Shown here: in pieces, positions 1 through 6,247 of the stretch | How positions within the stretch are numbered: the stretch's first letter is position 1 | Layout: every line of letters begins with the position of its first letter | Assembly: GCA_034432655.1 (NCBI GenBank) | Contig: DAOUBP010000119.1 | Location: 1-6,410, forward strand | Length of the DNA: 6,410 nt | Direction of reading: 5' to 3' | Source of the DNA: DAOUBP01 sp034432655 | GTDB lineage: Bacteria > Chloroflexota > Anaerolineae > CG2-30-64-16 | Translations under genes and position numbers: made by a program | The notes under the pieces: model-generated | Databases searched by the model: none | What the model saw: the letters and a program-made list of their open reading frames with translations, nothing else | Told to the model about the DNA's origin: nothing

Positions 1-27
1 TGTTCGGCGTGTCGTACCCATTGTCAT
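1..27 (-). CDS. Possible start of a further gene, cut by the window edge
   Basis: On the minus strand a strong GGAGG (positions 33-37) lies 5 nt before an ATG at 27-25. Another ATG at 30-28 is in the same frame but only 2 nt from the GGAGG, and a third lies at 21-19. The frame is open to the window edge and would begin M-T-M-G-T-T-R-R-T. It lies about 100 nt after the ATPase stop and on the same strand, so it could be a sixth gene of the cluster or an independent one. Nine codons are too few to assign a product, and the call rests almost entirely on the ribosome binding site. Confidence 0.3.
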
Positions 28-127
28 CATTGCCTCCATTCGTAGTGTAAAGGATTTATCTCACCTTCCACCAAATCGGGGCAATATCACCGAAGGCGGC
101 ACGGCTGAGCGGCGGGTTGGATGGAAC

Positions 128-3100
128 TCATTGCCTGCCAGCAAGCCACCCCTTCACCTGCTCTAACCACGCCGTCGCGGGTAATCCATACGGCCGGAAC
201 TTGTCCAGGCGACCTTCCTCTTCGTCGTAGAACAGCGCACGGTACGGGCCCAGTTTGCTGGCGGCGGGCGTGTCAATCAGGTTGGCCGAATCCTCGGCGC
301 TCATCTGGAAGACAACCCGCATGGCGAACTCGCGCAAAGCACGGCGGTCCAGGCTGCGGTTGAGGTTGGTGACCGTGTCGCACCAGACGAGGGTGTGGAT
401 GCCCAGGTCGGGGCCTTCGCGCAGGATGGTGGTGAATTGCTGCGCCGGGTTGGGTGCGGCCGGCTCCTCGCCGAAACTGCTAAAGCCACCCAGGCCCATC
501 TCCTCCTGGCGCAGGTCGCGCGCCCGCTGCAGGCCGTAGAGGAAGAGGTAGCGAGAAGGCGTGCCGGGTTGTTCGTTGTCCAACCGCTGTTGCACCTCGC
601 TCGCCAGTTCGCCGATGATGTCCGGTAACTGACGACGCCGCCCCACTTTGACGGTGTGAGGCAGGATTTCAGCCAGCGTGTCCCACAGCCCGGCATAGGG
701 CGCGTCCACCGCGCCAAAGTCCAATACGTAAAAACCGGCGCCCTCACCCCCGGCCCCTCTCCCGACATCGGGCGAGGGGAGTTGGGCGGCCAGGCTGATC
801 AGCGCCACGGCCATCATCCCCAGGGCAGATTCGTCGTTCTGGCCAACGATGAGCAGGTTGCTGCCGCTCTGGCGGCGGAAAGAAGCTGCCACGGGATCAG
901 CAATAGCAACCGGCTCGCCCAGCCAGGCCAGGGTCTTGTGAACCCCCACCCTGCCCTCCCCCTGATAGGAGGAGGGTTGGAAGGGGGTTGTGAGCAGGTC
1001 GTGCAGGAGCCGGTTCTTCTCCACCTCGGCCGGGGCATTGCCCTCAAAGACGATCTGGGGCCTGGGCGGGCGGTAGCCTTTCTGCCTGGCCAGTTCCTGC
1101 ACCTGCTGCAGATACCGATCGCGCTGCTCATCGGGCAGCCAGGCTACCTGGAAGCGGCTGTTGCCTTCGACCAGACCGTTGGCGTCGTTGTAGATGGCCT
1201 CGCCGGGGCGAGAGAGGAGGCGCGCGGCCGGGTTGTCGTCGGCCAGGATCAGCCGCGAGTCGGCCTCGGAGCATTGCAGGGCGATGCGGACGGCCATCTG
1301 ATCTACCGTGCTGCGCGCCAGGGTGTAGGCGCCGGAAAGGGTCTGCGAGCCCAGGAGGACGTGGATGCCGAAGGCGCGGCCCTGGCGCACCAGGCGATCC
1401 AGGATCTGCGCCGCCTGCGAGGCGATGGGATCGTCCTCGGTGAAGAACTCCTGGAACTCGTCCACGATGAGCAGAATGCGGGGGAGAACCCTCACCTCAT
1501 CCCCCCTGCCCCCCTTCCCCTCTCCCAAGTTTGGGAGAGGGGAAGGGGGGTGGCCGCCAGGCCGGGGGGCAGAGGTGAGGGCCTTCGCCCGGTAGTCGGC
1601 GATGTGGTCCACGCCGCTGCGCCGGAAAAGGTCACCGCGGTGCTTGAGCTCGGCGTCGAGGCCTTGCAGCACGCTCAGGCCGAACTCGCGCTCGCTTTCG
1701 ATGGCCACCACGCGGGCATGGGGCAGTTCGTGGGCGGCATAGGTCTTAAACTCCACGCCTTTCTTGAAGTCAATCAGGTAGAGCTCCATCTCCTCCGGGC
1801 TGTAGGCCAGGGCCAGGTTGGTGATGAGGGTGTGGAGCAGGGTAGATTTGCCGGAGCCGGTCTTGCCGGCCACCAGGGCGTGTTGCGCCGTGCCCCGGCC
1901 GAGCGCCAACTCTTGCACCTTGCGCGCGCCGGCCGGCCCCAACGGCACGCGGATACCGTCGGCGCTGCCGGCCGCCCACCACTGGGATCCAGGCGGGGCA
2001 ATGCGCTCGAAAGGCACCTCGACCCGGCCGGCGTCTCGGGCTGCTTCACCGACGGCCGTGACGCTGCGGTTGAACAGCTCGGTCTCCGGCGGGGTGTCCA
2101 GTTCCAGCGTGCAGTCCTTGAAGTCCTCGTCGTGCCACACCCAGCGGTCCTTTTTCCAGGCGATGATGGTGGATGCCTGTTCCAGGTCGGCCAGGGCAAG
2201 CTGGATGGGCGAGCCGTCGGCCTCGCCGCCGTAGGCCCGACCTGTGGCCTTCACCTTGTCGGTATCGGCCAGGACGACGGTATAGACGCCGCAGCGGGGG
2301 CCGTTCTGGGCGATGCTGGACAGGCGGCGGGCGGCCTGTTCGCTAAAGTTAGTAGGAAAGTCAAAGACCACCAGCACACGGTACGGCTCGGCGATCTCGC
2401 CGGCCTGGGCGTTATAGTCCTCGATGGTGGCGTACTGGTTGCGCAGGTACTGCTGGATGACGTTCTCCATGTGGCCGGTGAGGTCGGACAGGCGCTGTTC
2501 GATGTGCTGCGGCTCGGTCCAGGCGCGGGCGGTGACCAGTTGCTCGTCGTAGTCGGCGAAGTGCATAAAGGGTGCGGCGTTCTGGCCCAGGCCGACCGGG
2601 TCCACAAAGATAAAGCGCAGCTTGCCCGGCGGGATGGAGGCCAGCAGGCGCAGGAGGAGGGATTGCGCAGCGTGGACGGCCGAGGCGCGGCCGGGGCCGC
2701 GAAACTTGAGCAGCACGTTCTGGCCGCCGATCAGGGGCAGCGAGGCCGGCATGGCCCAGTCGCCCCAGGGGCCAGGCTCGCGCAGAAGACCGATGCGGGC
2801 CACGGAGACAGGGCGGTGGTTGCCGAAAGTTGGTTTAAATGCCAGCCAGGCCGGGTCGTCAAAGGCGGCCAGGCTGAAGCCGCCAGCGAGCACGACTGCC
2901 TGAAGCCGTTGTTGGAGCCCCACCAGGGAGGCGTCGTAAGCCTGGGCAGCCTCGGTCAGGGTCTGCTCATGGCGTTGTTCTTCCTCGCTGATTTTGGCGC
3001 GGTGTTCCCCTTCGGCGCGGGCGACCGTCTCTTCATAGTCCCGTTGTAGCGCGTCCATCGCCTGCCGGTATTCAGCTTCCGCCGCAGCCGTCGCCTGGGC

Positions 3101-3418
3101 ATAATCCTGCTCGGCCTGCGCCACGGTTTGCTCATAGTGCGCCCGGGCCTCGGCCAGGGCCTGGGATTGCCAGGTCTCCAGTTCGGCCATCCGGGCCTGG
3201 TGTTCCGCTTCGGCCTGGCGGACGGTTGCTTCGTATTGGGCCTGGGCCGCCGCCAGCGCCGCATCCCGTTCGGCCTGGGCCTGGGCGATCCGCCGCGCTT
3301 TCTGCTGCTCTGCCCATTCCAGGTACCGACTGTGCCAGAAGCGGAGGTGGGCTACCGATGTAACGAGCGAGCGGGTGTGAGATTCAACGGTTTGGATGAG
3401 TTCGCGTTGGGAAGGCAT
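128..3418 (-). CDS. FtsK/SpoIIIE-type ATPase, EccC/EssC-like secretion motor
   Basis: A 1096-aa P-loop ATPase of the FtsK/SpoIIIE superfamily, probably the motor of a type VII-like secretion system. Residues about 30-175 are a charged coiled coil rich in Ala, Glu and Gln. Three P-loop-type domains follow. Domain 1 (about 205-440) is degenerate, with GPGRASA where Walker A should be. Domain 2 has Walker A GKTGSGKST (518-526), LIDFKKGVEF (548-557), Walker B ILLIVDEF (648-655) and a GIHVLLGSQTL segment (684-694). Domain 3 (about 832-1096) is degenerate, with GQNDESA (859-865) at the Walker A position. It still echoes domain 2: RVVFQMSAEDSANLI (1034-1048) parallels RIALQCSEADSRLIL (711-725). No membrane segment is visible, unlike canonical EccC. 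The start has GAGGT (3427-3431) 8 nt upstream and lies 1 nt after the previous stop, which suggests translational coupling. Three palindromic elements add residues about 613-644, 810-826 and 877-893. A DNA or conjugation translocase is the alternative, but the WXG-like neighbours favour protein export. Confidence 0.9.
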   Translation of the reverse strand: MPSQRELIQTVESHTRSLVTSVAHLRFWHSRYLEWAEQQKARRIAQAQAERDAALAAAQAQYEATVRQAEAEHQARMAELETWQSQALAEARAHYEQTVAQAEQDYAQATAAAEAEYRQAMDALQRDYEETVARAEGEHRAKISEEEQRHEQTLTEAAQAYDASLVGLQQRLQAVVLAGGFSLAAFDDPAWLAFKPTFGNHRPVSVARIGLLREPGPWGDWAMPASLPLIGGQNVLLKFRGPGRASAVHAAQSLLLRLLASIPPGKLRFIFVDPVGLGQNAAPFMHFADYDEQLVTARAWTEPQHIEQRLSDLTGHMENVIQQYLRNQYATIEDYNAQAGEIAEPYRVLVVFDFPTNFSEQAARRLSSIAQNGPRCGVYTVVLADTDKVKATGRAYGGEADGSPIQLALADLEQASTIIAWKKDRWVWHDEDFKDCTLELDTPPETELFNRSVTAVGEAARDAGRVEVPFERIAPPGSQWWAAGSADGIRVPLGPAGARKVQELALGRGTAQHALVAGKTGSGKSTLLHTLITNLALAYSPEEMELYLIDFKKGVEFKTYAAHELPHARVVAIESEREFGLSVLQGLDAELKHRGDLFRRSGVDHIADYRAKALTSAPRPGGHPPSPLPNLGEGKGGRGDEVRVLPRILLIVDEFQEFFTEDDPIASQAAQILDRLVRQGRAFGIHVLLGSQTLSGAYTLARSTVDQMAVRIALQCSEADSRLILADDNPAARLLSRPGEAIYNDANGLVEGNSRFQVAWLPDEQRDRYLQQVQELARQKGYRPPRPQIVFEGNAPAEVEKNRLLHDLLTTPFQPSSYQGEGRVGVHKTLAWLGEPVAIADPVAASFRRQSGSNLLIVGQNDESALGMMAVALISLAAQLPSPDVGRGAGGEGAGFYVLDFGAVDAPYAGLWDTLAEILPHTVKVGRRRQLPDIIGELASEVQQRLDNEQPGTPSRYLFLYGLQRARDLRQEEMGLGGFSSFGEEPAAPNPAQQFTTILREGPDLGIHTLVWCDTVTNLNRSLDRRALREFAMRVVFQMSAEDSANLIDTPAASKLGPYRALFYDEEEGRLDKFRPYGLPATAWLEQVKGWLAGRQ
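741..788. repeat. Palindromic element 1, in frame within the ATPase gene
   Basis: The core palindrome is at 754-779: arms CCCCTC/GAGGGG (754-759 with 774-779) and CCCGA/TCGGG (761-765 with 768-772), one T:C mismatch and a 2-nt loop. On the coding strand it reads LPSPDVGRGAGGEG (residues about 880-893) in degenerate domain 3, just after the helix LISLAAQ and before the strand FYVLDF. The flanking CCCTCACCCCC at 741-751 matches the outer arm style of the element at 1489-1581. The opposite outer arm is degraded. It adds residues without a stop codon, and outer edges are approximate. Confidence 0.7.
941..989. repeat. Palindromic element 2, in frame within the ATPase gene
   Basis: A nested inverted repeat. 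The outer arms AACCCCC (941-947) and GGGGGTT (983-989) pair perfectly, and the inner arms CCCTCC (954-959) and GGAGGG (971-976) pair perfectly. The unpaired stretches between them are unequal. On the coding strand it reads TPFQPSSYQGEGRVGV (residues about 811-826) in the linker between ATPase domains 2 and 3. It is a more diverged relative of the elements at 741-788 and 1489-1581, sharing the pyrimidine-rich/purine-rich arms and a P-S-x-x-x-G-E-G peptide. Confidence 0.65.
1489..1581. repeat. Palindromic element 3, 93-nt nested inverted repeat within the ATPase gene
   Basis: The core is a perfect inverted repeat with 20-nt arms (1509-1528 and 1531-1550) around a GT loop. Its inner part is CTCTCCCAA/TTGGGAGAG. 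The outer arms CCCTCACCTC (1489-1498) and GAGGTGAGGG (1572-1581) also pair perfectly, with a C-run/G-run pair (1501-1506 and 1564-1569) between. On the coding strand the element encodes residues about 613-644, including HPPSPLPNLGEGKGGRG. This is a Pro/Gly-rich loop inserted between Walker A and Walker B of the active domain. The conserved sequence resumes at once with PRILLIVDEF. Confidence 0.9.
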
Positions 3419-3419
3419 A

Positions 3420-4691
3420 CTATTCTACCTCGATGATTACTTCAATCGCAGAAGCATTGTCTCCAGTGACTCTATCATTGATGCGCAATTCAATCCAACC
3501 AGAATGTGACACTACTTGAGAGGAACCAGTACCCACACAGAATCTGGAATTTGCTACTTGGGCAATGAGCGCAGAGTGATTACAAGCCAATATTACGTTA
3601 TCAGAGTAACTGGCTGATCCAATTATGCCATTTGCATCCACGTACGTTGATGAATCACAGCAAGCCCATGACCATTTTCCGCTCGAATATTGGATCCTTA
3701 TTCTCTCGCCCTCTATAACAAACATTCCCGTCTCTTGCCACTCCCTATTTGCATATACTGTCACCGCTTTGCTGGTCGGCCTTGCGGCAAGGATGGCTTG
3801 CACAGTCGCCGTGGCCCTGGCCTGGGCAGTGGCTTCGGCCTGGGCCGTCCCGGTCGCCATTGCTACCATGGTGGGATAATACGCGGTCGCCGTGGCATGA
3901 CGGGCTGCTTCCTGGACCTGGGCGCTATGGTAAGACAGGCCGATGAGCACCGCAAAGACAGCGGTAACGGCGATGCCGATGGCCCAGTTCCGCCGGCGCC
4001 GCCAGGTCTCCCGCCAGCGCAGGAGGGCATCCACTGCGCCTCTAACGGCTATGCGCGCCTGCCACACAGCCTCCAGGCTTTGCTCCAGCATCGGCTTGGG
4101 ATCAGCATCCTCCGTTATCCCCTCTGGCGCAACAGGCAGGATTTCGCCGGGGATCGGTGCCGTTGATAATCCCGCTTCGATCAAGTAGTTCTGGCATTTC
4201 TTCAAGTGATCCTGGGATGTTGTCTCCGCTTCTGCTGCCCGTTTTTGGGCCTGGGCCCAGTCCTCTTCGGCCGCTTTCACCACCCCATCATAGTGCTCTG
4301 TGGCTTGCGTTCTTTCCTGCTCTTGCTGCTTCTCGGCTTCTCGTTGGGTCTGTGTCAGGCGCGTGTCGGCCTGTTTGCGCTCCGCCTGATAGCGGGAACG
4401 CACCTCGGACTCGGTCTCCTTCAGCAGCCGTTCTGCCTGCGCTTGCGCGGCTTTCCGGGTCTCTTCAGCCGTGCGCCGGTCCGTCTGGTAGCTTTGGGTG
4501 AGCCGGGCCTTTTCCCGGTCGTGCTGCTTTTTCGCCTCTGTAAGCGTCTGCTCCAGGGCGCGATCGGCGGCTTGCTTTTCGGTTTGCCAGCGTTGGTTGG
4601 CTTCTTGTTCTTGTTGCTGCCGCGCAGTTACGGCCTGGCGGAATTCACGCAGGATTTGGCGTTGCTGTTGGAATGGAGAAGATTCCCCCAT
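3420..4691 (-). CDS. Coiled-coil, single-pass membrane protein with exterior LecA (PA-IL)-like lectin domain
   Basis: A 423-aa protein that probably carries a carbohydrate-binding domain on the outer face of the membrane and a coiled coil in the cytoplasm. Residues about 8-165 are a highly charged Glu/Gln/Lys/Arg coiled coil. A basic RRRRN run (231-235) precedes a single membrane helix (about 236-253), which predicts the N-terminus inside. Residues about 260-302 form an Ala/Thr linker with repeated ATATA, TAQAEATAQA and ARATATVQA. Residues about 309-423 resemble the LecA/PA-IL-like fold: a TGMFVIEGERIRIQ segment, a VDANG turn, HSALIAQV, and WIELRINDRVTGDNAS near the end. D406, D411 and N412 fit the calcium/sugar-binding loop known in LecA, though the loop is about two residues shorter. 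C344, C345, C370 and C385 could form disulphides outside the cell. GAGGT (4699-4703) lies 7 nt before the ATG. The lectin part has about 44% GC. Ligand and exact role are inferred. Confidence 0.85.
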   Translation of the reverse strand: MGESSPFQQQRQILREFRQAVTARQQQEQEANQRWQTEKQAADRALEQTLTEAKKQHDREKARLTQSYQTDRRTAEETRKAAQAQAERLLKETESEVRSRYQAERKQADTRLTQTQREAEKQQEQERTQATEHYDGVVKAAEEDWAQAQKRAAEAETTSQDHLKKCQNYLIEAGLSTAPIPGEILPVAPEGITEDADPKPMLEQSLEAVWQARIAVRGAVDALLRWRETWRRRRNWAIGIAVTAVFAVLIGLSYHSAQVQEAARHATATAYYPTMVAMATGTAQAEATAQARATATVQAILAARPTSKAVTVYANREWQETGMFVIEGERIRIQYSSGKWSWACCDSSTYVDANGIIGSASYSDNVILACNHSALIAQVANSRFCVGTGSSQVVSHSGWIELRINDRVTGDNASAIEVIIEVE

Positions 4692-4701
4692 AAAAGTTAC
4701 C

Positions 4702-4917
4702 TCACTTCACATTTCTCCTCGCTCCGGCGATCACCTGTGCCAGGCGCTCCATCTCGCGCTGTACGGCCGGCGGCTGCGGCGACAGCACGTCCCAATACTC
4801 TTTGGCAAAACTCCAGGCTACAGGGTCATTCCACAGGGCCTTCGTGTCTTCCCAGCATCGGCTCAGGCGCTGCCAGGCATTCTGCAAATTGGCGATCGTT
4901 TGTGATAGAGTCGTCAT
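4702..4917 (-). CDS. Small WXG-like helical protein
   Basis: A 71-aa protein made almost entirely of predicted helix, with six tryptophans. A first helix (about 4-27, LSQTIANLQNAWQRLSRCWE) leads to TKALWNDPVAW, where W29-N-D takes the place of the W-x-G turn of WXG100 proteins. A second helix follows (FAKEYWDVL, 37-45), then SPQPP and a final amphipathic helix. The W-x-D turn followed by an F-x-x-[EQ]-[YF] helix is shared with the 92-aa protein that opens the operon. It sits 19 nt after the peptidase-like gene and 10 nt before the coiled-coil/lectin gene. Only a weak AGAAAG lies upstream of the ATG, so translation may depend on coupling. It may be a partner or chaperone of the preceding protein, or a small secreted substrate. 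It could also be an immunity protein, though nothing in the sequence shows this. Confidence 0.75.
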   Translation of the reverse strand: MTTLSQTIANLQNAWQRLSRCWEDTKALWNDPVAWSFAKEYWDVLSPQPPAVQREMERLAQVIAGARRNVK

Positions 4918-4936
4918 AGCTGTCTTTCTGTGTGAT

Positions 4937-5923
4937 TCACCAGGCTTGGTTATAGCCTTGTCGCGCGGCCATCATCTGACGATAGTGCGTGGCACGCGCA
5001 CTGCGGAATGAAGCTTCGTCTGCCAAAGCTTCTTCCAACTGGAGGTGGTCGGCGAGGAGATCCCGCTCTACATCGGTAAGGGTGTTGGCAGGGTTGGGGT
5101 GACGTCGGTAGAACTCTTCCTTGCAATCCAGCCAGGTGTGCAGTTGGGCCCGGTAGGCTTCGATCTCCTCATCCAGATAGGACTCCAGAGAAGCTTCGTC
5201 AACAGGATCGTTACTTTGATAGCGCCGATGCACCTCCTCATGAGCCAGGAGGGGAGCTAGCAGCGCCGGTTCGCGCACTTCCTGGTAACGGCTATCGAGC
5301 AGAATGGCGTCTCGCTCCCGATCGTAACGGGCGTTGGCGCCGGCCCCCAACGGTTCGAATTGCAGCAGGGGAATGGCTGTAGAGGTTGAGGTTGGCAGGA
5401 GAGAAGGTCCCGATCCGGCGAAGCCGATGCGGGTCAAGCTGATGTAGGCGCTGAGGATGGTGGCGCTGCGGCCCAGCGAGGCCGTCGCTTTTGGCAGCTC
5501 ACCGTTGAGCCAGGCATAAAGCCGTTGCGCCTGGCGCCGGTAATCGCCGGCGGCCTGCTGTACCAGGCGGGTCCACTCCTGCACATTGCGCAGTTCGGCC
5601 TGGGCTTCCTGCAGATGAACACGGGCACGGCGCACCGCTTCCCACTGGGCGGTGCAGGGTGGCTCATAGTATGCGCCTGTTTTGGGATCGTAATACCCGC
5701 TGGCGCGGCAGGCGGCCAAAGCTCGCTCGGCCTGGGCCAGGATCTGCTCCCGGCGGCGCACCTCGTTGCGCCAGTAGTTGAATCGCTCCTGCAGCCAGTC
5801 CAGCGTGCGGCGCAATTCGATCTCGGTGGCGTTGAGCGCTTCCTGTGCCTCATAGCCGAAACGGCTGAAAGCCGCTTTCAGGTCATCCAACGCCTGGATG
5901 GAGCGCACATGCGCCGAAGGCAT
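4937..5923 (-). CDS. Helical protein with C-terminal HExxH zincin-like domain, candidate secreted substrate
   Basis: A 328-aa protein not recognised as a named family. Residues 1-145 are largely helical and charged, interrupted by a Gly/Tyr/Pro segment GYYDPKTGAYYEPPC (76-90) between C72 and C90. Residues about 165-195 are a Gly/Ser/Thr/Pro-rich linker. The C-terminal part contains LLAHEEVHRRYQ with H228, E229 and H232 as an HExxH zinc motif. About 21 residues later comes EEIEAYRAQ, where E253 fits the third zinc ligand of gluzincin-type peptidases (an E-x-x-A pattern). The layout of an N-terminal helical region, linker and C-terminal enzyme-like domain beside WXG-type genes resembles LXG-type polymorphic toxins, so a secreted metallopeptidase effector is plausible. 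No signal peptide is visible. The start is supported by GAGGT (5930-5934) 6 nt upstream and overlapping the previous stop. Activity, target and secretion are inference. Confidence 0.8.
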   Translation of the reverse strand: MPSAHVRSIQALDDLKAAFSRFGYEAQEALNATEIELRRTLDWLQERFNYWRNEVRRREQILAQAERALAACRASGYYDPKTGAYYEPPCTAQWEAVRRARVHLQEAQAELRNVQEWTRLVQQAAGDYRRQAQRLYAWLNGELPKATASLGRSATILSAYISLTRIGFAGSGPSLLPTSTSTAIPLLQFEPLGAGANARYDRERDAILLDSRYQEVREPALLAPLLAHEEVHRRYQSNDPVDEASLESYLDEEIEAYRAQLHTWLDCKEEFYRRHPNPANTLTDVERDLLADHLQLEEALADEASFRSARATHYRQMMAARQGYNQAW

Positions 5924-5927
5924 GGGG

Positions 5928-6206
5928 CTACCTCAGCGTTGTCCGCAGATACTCTTCAAGCCACTTGGCCTTGCTCAGCAGGAAGGGAATGTGCTCGTCG
6001 GCGGTGCGCATGAACTGGGCCAGGACGCGCATGGTCTGCTGAAACTCCTGGGCGAACTTTTGGTGTTCCTGGTCGCGCCAGGTGTCGCCCAGGCGCACGA
6101 ATTGGCTCTGTAGCCGACCGGTGCTCTCCCGCAACTGGCTGTTGAACTGCTTGAGTTCTGCCGAGAAACGGCGCAAATCTTCGGGATCAGCGATGGCTTG
6201 GGGCAT
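5928..6206 (-). CDS. WXG100-like (ESAT-6-like) protein
   Basis: A 92-aa helical-hairpin protein of the WXG100/ESAT-6 type, the class of small substrates and targeting partners of type VII secretion systems. Helix 1 spans about residues 8-40 (DPEDLRRFSAELKQF and following). The turn LGDTWRDQEHQKF (39-51) holds W43-R44-D45 where the family usually has W-x-G. Helix 2 follows (FAQEFQQTMRVLAQF, 51-65), and a further amphipathic stretch ends the protein. The length is typical of the family. No YxxxD/E export signal is seen at the C-terminus, so the signal could lie on a partner. An ATG at 6221 is in frame and would add five residues. The chosen start at 6206 has AGGAGGT 4 nt upstream, whereas the longer start would put that site inside the gene. 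It is the first gene of the operon, 4 nt before the zincin-like gene. Confidence 0.85.
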   Translation of the reverse strand: MPQAIADPEDLRRFSAELKQFNSQLRESTGRLQSQFVRLGDTWRDQEHQKFAQEFQQTMRVLAQFMRTADEHIPFLLSKAKWLEEYLRTTLR

Positions 6207-6210
6207 GAGT

Positions 6211-6217
6211 ACCTCCT
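6211..6217 (-). promoter_or_regulatory. Shine-Dalgarno sequence fixing the WXG100-like start
   Basis: AGGAGGT on the minus strand, 4 nt before the ATG at 6206. It is the strongest ribosome binding site in the operon. It argues for the start at 6206 over the in-frame ATG at 6221, which would include this site in its own coding sequence. Confidence 0.8.
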
Positions 6218-6241
6218 GCATATTGTTCCGCCCAACTTGTC

Positions 6242-6247
6242 ATTATC
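6242..6247 (-). promoter_or_regulatory. Possible -10 box of the operon promoter
   Basis: GATAAT on the minus strand matches five of six bases of TATAAT and lies about 35 nt before the first start codon, giving a short leader. No good -35 hexamer is found at 16-18 nt spacing; the hexamer there is roughly AAGAAT. The rest of 6218-6410 is lower in GC than the genes and fits a promoter region, but I see no operator, riboswitch or RNA gene in it. Confidence 0.2.

Noticed and set aside
83..127. Possible terminator hairpin after the ATPase gene
   Set aside because: Only short, imperfect GC-rich pairings (for example around CCGAAGGCGG) are present, with no T-run on the minus strand.
1489..1581. CRISPR repeat, transcription terminator or insertion-sequence end
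   Set aside because: There are no regularly spaced repeats or spacers and no transposase. The hairpin lies inside an uninterrupted reading frame without a T-run, so a coding palindromic element explains it better.
656..3049. A 797-codon open frame on the plus strand, antisense to the ATPase
   Set aside because: It mirrors the real ATPase gene. High GC and codon bias suppress stops in the opposite frame, and the palindromic elements are stop-free on both strands. It has no recognisable domain and no ribosome binding site, while the minus frame has clear ATPase motifs.
3791..3920. Repetitive Ala/Thr coding stretch looking like a tandem repeat
   Set aside because: It is explained by the low-complexity ATATA/TAQA linker after the membrane helix. 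Units are irregular and no DNA-level tandem array is present.
4907..4931. Minus-strand sequence resembling the E. coli lacZ start and M13 reverse primer site (ACAGCTATGAC shared)
   Set aside because: The match breaks just upstream (CAGAAAGACAG in place of CAGGAAACAG), and the coding sequence after it continues as a normal operon gene. Chance similarity is more likely than vector contamination.
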